Below are positions 1 to 9,956 of a stretch of DNA of 13,347 bases, one piece after another; positions within the stretch are counted from its first letter, which is position 1; every line of letters starts with the position of its first letter. Made by a program: the position numbers and the translations under genes. Below the pieces are notes generated by a model. It did no database searches. It saw only the letters and a list, made by a program, of their open reading frames with translations, and was not told the DNA's origin. Source of the DNA: Fomitopsis serialis (Eukaryota; Basidiomycota; Agaricomycetes; Polyporales; Fomitopsidaceae); contig NW_025955713.1 of assembly GCF_022376445.1 (NCBI RefSeq), positions 1-13,347 on the forward strand, read 5' to 3'.

Positions 1-171
1 CCAGACAGGGTACTCGGTCAGTCGACCACCATGGGCTCATTCCTAAAGTTAATTACAAGAAAAACATATCAGGAGGTAGAGGAGGATTGTGAGAGACGAC
101 TGGTATGCGTAATCTGTCGTAAGACTGGGAACTGAGCCTACGGCACTCGACTGACCGAGTACCATGTCCGG
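1..171. repeat. Inverted-repeat element (MITE-like), left end cut by window
   Basis: Bases 9-25 are the exact reverse complement of bases 147-163 (17 of 17). Extending outward, 1-25 pairs with 147-171 at 23 of 25 positions. The arms enclose about 121 bp with no plausible ORF. Terminal inverted repeats around a short non-coding core are the usual form of a MITE or a solo transposon remnant. The left arm touches the window start, so the full arm length and any target-site duplication cannot be seen. A cruciform-forming intergenic palindrome unrelated to a transposon is the alternative. Confidence 0.5.
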
Positions 172-1362
172 CCGAGATCCCGGCCCGATACAGTAATGTT
201 TTCAAGCTTTCAAACAACCAGAGACAAGTCAGCGGCAACTGGAATGCTGTTGGGTTGCTGCTGTGCGGCAGTGTGCAGACCTAAGACGCAACTGCGCAGG
301 TCGCGGACGTCGACGTTGAGTCGCACGATGATGATGATGAACTCAGCATTTATTAACCGCAACAAGCAAGCAATGTGCTAAGACGCGGCGGACGCCGGCC
401 TGTGCATGGGCGGGCGTTAAAACGCGCCACCCAGACCTGCGCCCCGTTCGAGGGTAGTGTAGGCAGCGTACCAAATGGTGGGAGCGTATGCTGTCCCGCG
501 AACCCATCAGTATGTCCACCAGCCCCATGATCACGTACGAAAGTGTTGATTCAATGCAGGGCAATGATACTTGCCCTTCCTTCTCTGATGCTCACGGCAT
601 CCCGTGAGTTCCCTCATCTGTCTTGTCATGCCGTAGCTCATGCCGAGGTGCCCTACAGCCCTGATACCACAACTTCATTAGCGGCACTCACCGTCCCATC
701 GACAGCTGGTGTCCAGCTATCTCTAACATGTATGGCCATCATGATTTTTATCTCTCATCTGCTTTAGCTGGGTTTGTATCCGGGGATTCTTTGGTGATCT
801 CGGAGGTAGAGTATCTATTGTTGTACTTGCTATTTGTGCTTCTAATGAACGTACGGCCGAGCCGTCCGAGCACCGATTTCATCGGTGGTTCTTCCTCCAT
901 GACCCTGAGATCTGCAATGTGCGGTAGTTAATCTTGGGTTTAGGAGGCGGCCGCAAAGGCAATTCAGTTGGAACGACTTGCTGAGTTGCCGTCAATTTGC
1001 GTTGGATAAGCTCAAGGCTGACTGGAATCGAAAATTTGGGCACATCTGATTCGTCCAATCCTGGCTGTCCACAGATGAAACCCGGTTGAACTGTCGCGCG
1101 ACCGTCGTGTGATGCAAACGAGAACCTCGGTCCCTCCGGTTGTTGGCCCTTTGAAAAAGACAAAGGCGATGTATCTTTGTAGATAATCATGCCGTGCAAC
1201 GTGGGTGGTCAGGATGGGTGGTAGTTGCCAGTGCCGATAGTACTTATCTGAGTTTCGAACTGGACGTGACCTACTAGCGGAAGCGATCATCCGAGTATTG
1301 CAGCATCGATCACTCGAACAAGACTGCCCGGACTGTACTGTCGAGCCCCCAGCTCATACACG
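172..1362. other. Long intergenic stretch, mostly non-coding
   Basis: No conserved protein, tRNA or rRNA is recognisable here. Short ORFs occur in both strands, but none has composition or motifs suggesting selection except the weak minus-strand ORF listed separately. A short ATG/GAT trinucleotide run lies near 328-340. The last 70 or so bases must hold the promoter and 5' leader of the DUF952 gene that starts at 1363; I see no clear TATA box there. Confidence 0.5.
879..1190 (-). CDS. Hypothetical ORF, doubtful
   Basis: This is an open frame of 103 codons from an ATG at 1190 to a TGA at 879. The deduced protein has a Pro/Lys/Arg-rich C-terminal third (a PPPKPK segment, then a SWRKNHR end) and no membrane span or signal peptide. 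I do not recognise a family. Amino-acid composition looks more protein-like than the surrounding short ORFs, but third codon positions show no obvious bias. It could be the last exon or relic of a gene whose other exons are not identifiable, or a chance ORF. Confidence 0.2.
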   Translation of the reverse strand: MIIYKDTSPLSFSKGQQPEGPRFSFASHDGRATVQPGFICGQPGLDESDVPKFSIPVSLELIQRKLTATQQVVPTELPLRPPPKPKINYRTLQISGSWRKNHR

Positions 1363-1785
1363 ATGGCTACACCAGGGGACGCGAAACCGACCTACATCTA
1401 CAAACTGATCCCCGCCTCCGCGCCCCCGCCCGAACCCCTGCCGGCTGTTCTGCCAGTCAGCGAGCTGGACCAGACATCGGGCTTCATCCACCTCTCCACC
1501 GCAAAACAAGTCCCGAACACTCTGAAGTACTTCTTCGCGGACGAGCCACGCGTGTACGTCCTCCGCCTGGCGTACGATCCGCTGGAGGAGAAGAAGCTCG
1601 TGCGGTGGGAGGACCCGACGGCGGAGGTCTGCGGCCCGCGCGGCGGCGAGGGGATGTTCCCCCACTTGTACAACGGGTTGAAGTTGGGCAAGGGCGAGGT
1701 GGACAGCGTCGCGACGTGGGAGAGACGGGATGGGGAGGGGTGGGAGGATGTGGCTGAGCAGGAGAAGGACTGGCTGATCTACTAG
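1363..1785 (+). CDS. DUF952 domain protein
   Basis: A single-exon gene of 140 residues that is essentially one DUF952 (PF06108) domain. Visible hallmarks are the N-terminal YIYK strand (11-14), the GFIHLST motif (40-46, His43), a YVLRL strand (65-69) and FPHLYNGL (99-106, His101). The length suits a single-domain member. The ATG sits in a good context (acgATGG) and is the first in frame. The biochemical role is unknown. I recall DUF952 being grouped structurally with ADP-ribosyltransferase-like folds, with the conserved histidines as candidate active-site residues, but I could not check this. No signal peptide or membrane span is seen, so it is probably cytosolic. It converges with the cyclophilin gene downstream. 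Confidence 0.9.
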   Translation: MATPGDAKPTYIYKLIPASAPPPEPLPAVLPVSELDQTSGFIHLSTAKQVPNTLKYFFADEPRVYVLRLAYDPLEEKKLVRWEDPTAEVCGPRGGEGMFPHLYNGLKLGKGEVDSVATWERRDGEGWEDVAEQEKDWLIY

Positions 1786-2227
1786 GACGCGCCAGGCCCA
1801 GTGCGCGACCCTGGAGGCTAGCGCAATTGGTTGACGTTTGGGTTGTACTCCGCGAACGTTGAACGTTGTAGGTCCCTGTCGATCGTCTCAGCTTATGGAA
1901 GCGCGTTCGATCATGATCGCCTTCATATCTCATAGACAGTAAACGGGTTACTCTCGTCAGGTAGAGTGGGTCCAAGTACATTCTACTGTGGACCATGCTT
2001 GTACAGCACCACACGGTGAAGTTCTCTGGTGTGCGAAACAGATGCACGAGTTCTCGACAACCACCACTCATAATGTGACCATCGTCGCTTGCCACCTAGC
2101 TGCCAGGAGGCAACATCCACTATTGAACACGCAACGAGGAAAGGATACAACGAGGCCCAGTGAATTATCGATAACTACATGTCTACAAGAGAGGAAGGAA
2201 CGACGACCGGTAAAACACCAGGATAAT
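1786..2227. other. Convergent 3' intergenic region
   Basis: These 442 bp separate the stop codons of the DUF952 gene (+) and the cyclophilin (-), so they should contain both 3' UTRs and polyadenylation sites. A short direct repeat (GAACGTTGAACGTTG) occurs around 1853-1867. ORFs running through it in both strands are antisense or extensions of the neighbours and show no family motif. Confidence 0.5.
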
Positions 2228-3842
2228 TTACTTCTCCAAGTCGCGGTCGTCAGCCACCTTGCGGTAGTGTGCACGTTCACGCTGCCATTCCGTGAACCGG
2301 CGGAAGATGCGCAGGCCACCGAAGTACCAGAAGAGGGCACCTGCACCAAGGACCAAAAAGAGTATGAATATATAGGTGAAGAAACCAGGCGCGGGTCTCG
2401 CTGCGATGTGGTCCATGTCAGGCATGTCTTGGTCGGCTGGCTCTGCGGTGGGTACGGCTTCCTTGTCTCCACCGGTCTCGGGCAAAGCGGGGACCGTTGT
2501 CGTTGCGTCTGCGCCAGTAGGAACATCCGTCGCTGGGGATGGATCGAAGACCTGCAAGTGACAAAATGGCATTCGTTCATATCTGACTGTAACTGCACAA
2601 ATAGACGGCTGGCCGTTAGAGCTCGCCGCGAAGAGGCACCTGGTTGCCGTCATCATCCACTGGCAGTTCAATCTTAGATGAAAGTTGATATCAGTAGGTT
2701 GAACCAGCGTGCTGGTGAGGAGACATTACCTCTCCACAGGCAGCGATTACGACGTCATCCACGGGACGGTCATTCCTGCCCTTTGCAACATCCTCTGCAG
2801 AAGAATACGTGTCAAGGGACACATGCGGCAACGTTGTACGGAAGCATACCGATTATCTTCACGATGTCCATGCCTTCCAGGATTTCACCAAAGACGACCT
2901 GCGCAGATCATGAATATCACGGAGCGCCCAAGACACTGACACTTACGTGCTTGCCATCCAGCCAGCTAGTCACGACAGTCGTGATGAACTATTAACCATG
3001 TCCCTAAGCCACCGTTTGTACGAGAGAAAAACGTGTACTCACGAATTGCGAGCCTGTCAACACGGAGAATTAGCGGGGCACCAAAGAACTGGGAGGAACG
3101 CAATCACCATTGGTGTCCTTCCCCGCATTGGCCATGGACAGGAGGCCAGGGCGGGTGTGACGCAGCTTACTGGAAGACATTGTATCGTTAGCATTCGCGA
3201 CCGCAACAGTGATCCAGGAACGCGTACAAGTTCTCGTCGGCGAATTTGTCGCCGTAGATAGACTAGTCGCGAACCGAGTCAGACGTCAAACAGCAGTAAC
3301 AGAAAGTCAGCCGACGAACCTTGCCGCCAGTGCCGTCGCCTTTGGCTGCAGTGTGATTCATGCCCAATCAGCGGACACACTTCGTGCATATTACGGGTAC
3401 AGTAGACGTACTGAAGTCGCCACCCTGAATCATGAAGTTCTTGATGACGCGGTGAAACTTGGAACCCTTGTAGCCAAAGCCCTCCGGGAGCTCAGTGCCA
3501 TCCTTCTTGACGCCAGTCGCGAGCGCACGGAAGTTCTCCACGGTCTTGGGCACGGTCTGGTGAACAACTCATCAGGTACCCGTCCAGGGTCGACGGCGAA
3601 GGATGCTCACACCACCGTAGAGGCCGATAACGACTGGTCGAAACGTGGACTAAGACGTGAACTTAGCCATTGAGGAGGACATGCCACGTACTTTTGCCTA
3701 AATCCTTGTCGCCGTGTTTGATGTCGAAGTAAATCTTGTTCGTTATCTTTGGGCCTTTCGCCGCAGCCTCGACAGACTGGGCACAGAAGAATGCCGCTAC
3801 AGTGACCAGAACAATGGCAAGAAGGGACCGACGCAGAAACAT
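2228..3842 (-). CDS. Secretory cyclophilin (peptidyl-prolyl isomerase) with C-terminal TM anchor
   Basis: Twelve exons: 3842-3692, 3633-3611, 3556-3412, 3345-3320, 3262-3228, 3169-3108, 3053-3043, 2988-2947, 2898-2850, 2794-2730, 2672-2640, 2551-2228. All phases agree and give 321 residues. Residues 1-27 form a signal peptide ([13 protein letters not shown] start). The cyclophilin-B-type domain follows, with [15 protein letters not shown] (92-106; His93, Arg94, Phe99, Gln102), MANAG, GSQFF, and the cyclosporin-contact Trp160 and His165 in [11 protein letters not shown]. After about residue 214 come an acidic Pro/Thr-rich linker, one membrane span (about 270-294) and a basic tail ending DLEK. 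The family catalyses prolyl cis-trans isomerisation; signal peptide plus anchor imply a lumenal domain in the ER or secretory pathway. It diverges from DBP7. Exon 2 (23 nt), exon 4 (26 nt) and exon 7 (11 nt) are very small. Confidence 0.88.
2552..2639 (-). other. Last cyclophilin intron with in-frame early stop (possible retained intron)
   Basis: At 88 nt this is the longest intron of the gene and has a weak donor (GTGCCT), with acceptor TTGCAG. If it is not spliced, the frame adds seven residues (VPLRGEL) and stops at 2618-2616, giving a 221-residue soluble protein. RGEL resembles an ER-retrieval tail but deviates from the usual K/H-D-E-L pattern at its second position. If it is spliced, translation enters the linker and membrane-span exon. 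Both outcomes are in frame; which one is used cannot be told from sequence. Confidence 0.55.
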
Positions 3843-4018
3843 GTCGGCTGAGGATGTGAAAGGAACGGCTTGACTGAGTGGGAGTTGTAGGGAACGCAGC
3901 CACAGCACCGACGTGGCGGACAACGGACCCGGGAGCGTGATCACGATCGAGATCGGGCTGAATTTCTTTGCCTCCGACTGCAACTGAGTGACTGCACCTT
4001 CTGTTCATCCTCGCCGCC
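3843..4018. promoter_or_regulatory. Divergent promoter between cyclophilin and DBP7
   Basis: Only 176 bp lie between the two start codons, so both genes must share this region for initiation and 5' leaders. No clear TATA box is visible. A near-palindromic GATC/CGATC cluster (around 3938-3957) is the most structured part. The DBP7 ATG has a strong context (GCCGCCATGG), and the cyclophilin ATG is preceded by GCCGAC on its own strand. Confidence 0.6.
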
Positions 4019-6684
4019 ATGGACGACGGACTCGTGCTGAACCTCGTCGTCGATGACCATATACCACGGTCAAATCCTGTAACAAAAGCGAAGAAAGGTG
4101 GGAGATGGACCGACCGGTGAGGGATGCGACCTCTCCGAAATGCATTTCACCTGACGCTCGCAGGGCGGCAGCGAAACAGGTCGCAAAAAGAAAATCGCGG
4201 CCTGAAAGCATCTCGACGTCGCATAATGCGGATGCTGCTACAAGAGAGCGACCTGCAAAACGACCCCGTATATCTGACCCCGCAAAACGACCTCGAGCAA
4301 CTCTATCTGCAAAGGAGCCGCGGCGGGGGCGTCCCGCAGAAGATGAAGAGCATACAGCGACGGGCTCCGACCCTCGCACACATACCCACGTCATATCGTC
4401 ACTCTTTACATCAAATCCGATAGTAAAGCCATCAGAGACGCAGTCCTCTGCGAGACCCATTGGTCGCCCGAGCAATGCACCCCTCGCAGACTCTTCGACG
4501 TTCGCTGGGCTTGGACTTGATCCCCTCATTGGCGCACATCTCTCGTCCAAGATGAACATTGCGTATCCCACGTCAATTCAGAGAGCGGCCCTGCCCGCTC
4601 TCTTGAGTGGTCCCACGGACGACGGTACGCTGAGGGACGTCTTCATCCAATCCCAGACCGGTTCTGGCAAGACGCTCTCATTCCTCCTTCCCATCATCCA
4701 AGACCTGTTGCCTCTCAGCTCTCTCTCCTACATTGACCGCTCTATTGGGACTCTCGCTATCATAATTGTTCCGACGCGTGAACTTGCGAAGCAGATTTCA
4801 GACGTCCTGGAGGCTCTTCTCAATCTTCGCCTTCGACCCTCGGACGAGTCGCCTGACGGCGCCGACTCAGGGCCGCGCCTCACACGCTGGGTTGTCTCCG
4901 GCGTATTGACCGGCGGTGCGACGCGCACGCACGAGAAGGCACGGCTACGTAAAGGGGTGCCCATTCTCGTGTCCACACCAGGTCGCCTCCTCGACCATCT
5001 ACAGAACACCTCCTCTTTCAACGTCGGCAAGTGCCGATGGCTCGTTCTCGACGAAGCCGATAGGTTGATGGAACTAGGTTTTGAGGAGAGTATCCAGGGT
5101 ATATTGAGGAGCCTGGAGGGACGACGAAAACTTGCCTTCCAAGCCGTGCAGGAGGGAAAGAGCACAGAGGTCGGGGGCTGGGACTGGGAGAGGCAAAGAC
5201 GGACCATTCTGTGTTCCGCGACGATTCGCGAGGACGTACGGAAGCTTGCTGGGACGACCCTGAAGAATCCCATAATCATCAAGGCCACTGAAGCCGACGC
5301 AAATGTGTTTGGCTCTGGTGACGCAAGGCAGGACATCGACTCTTTAGCTGTCGCCGGAAAGAGCCAACAGTTCACGCCGCCATCCCAGCTGTCTCAAAAG
5401 TACGTTGTGGCTCCTCTCAAATTGCGCCTCGTCGCCCTCGTCGCGTTGCTACGATCCTTGCTTTCATCTCAAAGCAAGCGGGGAACGAAGATCATCGTAT
5501 TCTTGAGTTGCACTGACTCTGTCGACTTCCACTGGCATCTCTTTGGCGGCACATCCATGGGTAGGGAGGGTGATGCCGAGGCATCTTCCGTATCTGACGA
5601 AGAAGAATCTGAAGGAGAGGCCAAAGGCGGTGCAGACGGTGCTAGCCATCCGCGGAAACCTGCGGCTAATGCCGGTACACAGGAGTTAGAAGCTAGATCA
5701 CCGCTCCTCCCTGGGACTTCAATCTTCCGACTGCATGGTTCTCTTCCGCTCCGAACTCGGCTTGCCTCGCTGCGCGGGTTTTCGTCTGGCTTCTCTTCGA
5801 AGCAGCCCAGACCAGATTCGCCCGTGTCCTCAATTCTGCTCTGTACGTCAGTCGCCTCCCGTGGTCTTGATCTCCCCCTAGTCCGTGCCGTAGTCCAATA
5901 CGATCTACCCACCGAGGGCGGTGCGACGGAGTATGTGCACCGGGTTGGACGAACGGCTCGTGTGGGCAAGGGCGGCGAGGCTTGGAGCATCGTCGCGCCC
6001 AGTGAAGTTGACTGGATCAAATGGGTCGAAGACAGGATGCGCGGCGATACCGAGAGCGCGGTAGAGAGTATCGCCGGAGAAGGGAGAAAACCTTCGTCGC
6101 TGCAGAGTGTCCAGGTGGAGACCGTGCTACGAAATGGCTTTGGCGGTAAAGGTTCAGAATACGAAGAGCGAGCTACGGAGGTCCAGCTCTCTCTAGAGCG
6201 ATGGGTACTCAAAGACAAGCATGTAAGCCATTTACTCTTCTTGACACTCTATACTGTCTGATGTCGATTTGGACGTGTTCAGAACGCCGAGCTTGCGCGA
6301 AAAGCTTTTCGCTCGCATATGCGAGCGTATGCCACACATCCGTCAAATGAGAAGCACATTTTCCACATCCGTCATCTACACCTGGGGCATCTGGCTAAGG
6401 CGTTCGCACTACGCGAAGCCCCGAATGCCGCCACAGCTGGCTCCAAGGCCAACTCTAAACGGAAAGCAGGAATACAAAGAAGCAAGCCCTCCACCACCAC
6501 AAAGAAACGGACCGTCGACGCAGAGGATGATGACAATGTCGCGGAAGCAGAGCGGCGCATGGAGAAGGTTGTTCGAGAACAGGGTCGCCTTACGAGGAAG
6601 GGCGGGAAGATGGTCAGCTCTGGTGCTGCTGAGTTCCAGATCGCTGGTGGCTATGACCTGGAAAAGTTGGCGCATCGGACATGA
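4019..6684 (+). CDS. DBP7: ATP-dependent DEAD-box RNA helicase Dbp7
   Basis: Three exons: 4019-4116, 4164-6222 and 6283-6684, giving 852 residues. Introns are 47 nt (GTGAGG...CAG) and 60 nt (GTAAGC...CAG). The short first exon encodes MDDGLVLN and a KGGRWTDR motif typical of Dbp7 N-termini, so the ATG at 4105 in the long open frame is not the start. Helicase motifs in order: Q motif (Gln172), motif I SQTGSGKT (196-203), PTREL (236-240), TPGR (304-307), DEAD (329-332), SAT (384-386), RGLDLP (599-604) and HRVGRTAR (625-632). An acidic insert sits between the two RecA-like lobes. The last exon carries the family C-terminal extension ([20 protein letters not shown]) and a Lys-rich tail. Dbp7 acts in the nucleolus in early 60S ribosomal subunit assembly. 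Confidence 0.95.
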
Positions 6685-6942
6685 AACACGCCTCCCCTCG
6701 TTCATCGCATGTACCTTACGCATGAGCTCACGAGACTACATACATACTACAACGGCTGCTTTCCTCGGGGATGTTCATGTTTGTGCTTGCAGTGTCCTTC
6801 GGTCCCTTTGAGTGTATACCGCCACAGGCGGCTTAGTCATATGTTTTCGAACCTGATATGGCAATATCCAGCGGTTTTTTATATTATTGTCTTCACCCTT
6901 ACGCTCACTCTCCTCGTTCATCGCGTGCGTGTAGCCTCTGCT
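6685..6942 (+). promoter_or_regulatory. DBP7 3' end and ESA1 upstream region
   Basis: These 258 bp lie between the DBP7 stop and the ESA1 start on the same strand, so they hold a terminator and a promoter. An AT-rich block at about 6875-6888 (TTTTTTATATTATT) lies 55-68 bp before the ESA1 ATG and is the best candidate core element. The open frame running through here into ESA1 from 6709 has no recognisable protein content and is probably untranslated. Confidence 0.4.
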
Positions 6943-8791
<1,849 letters not shown>

Positions 8792-8940
8792 ACTTCCGTA
8801 GAACTGTTCGGGGCCGCGCGTGTTCGGGCGTTATTGAGCGTACGCTGTGTATTGTACTATATTGTACCGCTATGTAAGAACGGACGATTAGGAGCTTCTC
8901 GCACGAATTAGAGAGGAAGTCCGCAGCCGACCTGACATTG

Positions 8941-9634
8941 CTACGAATCCTCCCGAGAGGGACCTGTTCCCGTTGGTGCCCTCCTCCGGAGCGTCACTGG
9001 TGTGTCTTCGGCACCCGACTCTTGGTCTAGCATCGCGAAGGACGACTCCCCGCTGCTTGAAGCCCGAGAGGCGGGCCGGTCGGGATGCATCGTATTCATG
9101 CCTTCGTCCTTTCGCTCCTCAGAGATGTTGTGCATGTGCGAACTGAGCTCGCGGCGCGAGATTGTGGGAGAGGGTGGTTGAGAGGGCACAGGAGAGAACA
9201 TGCCGACTCCGGACAGTTCCAGGTTTCCTTCCTCCTCCAGTGGACCACGGAAGTACGTAGGAGGAGGGGACGTCATGGTCGTTTTGGTGGGCGGGGGACT
9301 CTCGGGTTGTATGACTATGGTTGGCGTGTCGGCCCCGGTCGGGACGCTCCCCGTCTCACTTGTGGAAGCCTTCGTGTCATCGATGACACCAAGGGTCCGA
9401 GCTATCACATATGAAGTTACATCCTTAAGAACTGTTGTGAGGGCCTGGAAGTGACGCGAAGCAACGTAAGATGGTTCATACCAATAGAGTCAGGATCGCG
9501 AACGGCAGGATAGATAGGAAGGCCAGCATGCGAAACGTCCATGCTGCGCTGTCGACCCACGAGCCAGGCGTGTAGTTCCACAGATGTTCAACGTAAAGCT
9601 GCCATAGTGATGCGGGTGCAGAGACGATCGACAT
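8941..9634 (-). CDS. Small single-span membrane protein, unknown function
   Basis: Two exons, 9634-9482 and 9423-8941, with a 58-nt intron (GTATGA...TTAAG), give 211 residues. The start ATG has a strong context (ACCACCATGT). The N-terminus has aromatic motifs (LWQLYVEHLWNY, then a Trp-Val-Asp segment), followed by one long hydrophobic segment (about 36-60) that runs through the splice junction into DVTSYVIARTLG. The rest is a long acidic, Ser/Pro/Thr-rich and presumably disordered tail ending SREDS. No signal peptide or catalytic motif is seen. The layout resembles conserved hypothetical membrane proteins of basidiomycetes, but I cannot name a family. The 3' exon is well supported; the 5' end is less certain, because open sequence continues upstream in another frame. 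Confidence 0.65.
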
Positions 9635-9956
9635 GGTGGTATGAGGCCAAGTCGCGAACGATCATCTCGCCCTCTGGTGGCTGCAGCCGACGGCACGCGC
9701 GCCTCATGACGTACGATCGTGTACGACACAGGATAGTCATGTTCATTCCAGCTCTATCGATACAAGTACAGGGCAGCTTAAAGCTTCATATCCACCAGCG
9801 AATCCGACAGATGCGCAACGATATAGATCTACTGCAGGGACAGACGATAAATCATGATAGCGAGAGATGCGATAGTGAATGCGAGGTAGACCGACACGGG
9901 AGGAGCGCGACAATAGTAAGCATATGTACACAGTAAGACGACAGCAGGTATAATGT
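9635..9956. other. Region between CSL 3' end and membrane-protein start
   Basis: These 322 bp lie between two minus-strand genes and should hold the CSL 3' UTR and the downstream promoter. A 43-codon minus-strand ORF (9960-9829) starts at an ATG overlapping the inferred CSL stop and encodes two hydrophobic stretches. A second open stretch (about 9729-9640, minus) contains VRHEARVPSAAATRG. Neither can be joined to the membrane-protein gene with consensus introns, so I do not call them exons. Confidence 0.4.

Noticed and set aside
1484..2095. 203-codon minus-strand ORF across the DUF952 gene
   Set aside because: Its Pro/Ser/Arg-rich low-complexity translation is the antisense shadow of the DUF952 coding sequence; no family motif.
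1988..2677. 229-codon plus-strand ORF over the cyclophilin 3' exons
   Set aside because: Antisense to the membrane-anchor exon and introns of the cyclophilin; no recognisable domain.
5469..6218. 249-codon minus-strand ORF inside DBP7
   Set aside because: Fully antisense to the conserved helicase C-terminal lobe; Ser/Arg/Pro-rich shadow composition.
9424..9481. Alternative 37-nt intron in the membrane-protein gene using the nearer CCAG acceptor
   Set aside because: It keeps the frame and adds seven residues, but 37 nt is shorter than any other intron here; the 58-nt version fits better.
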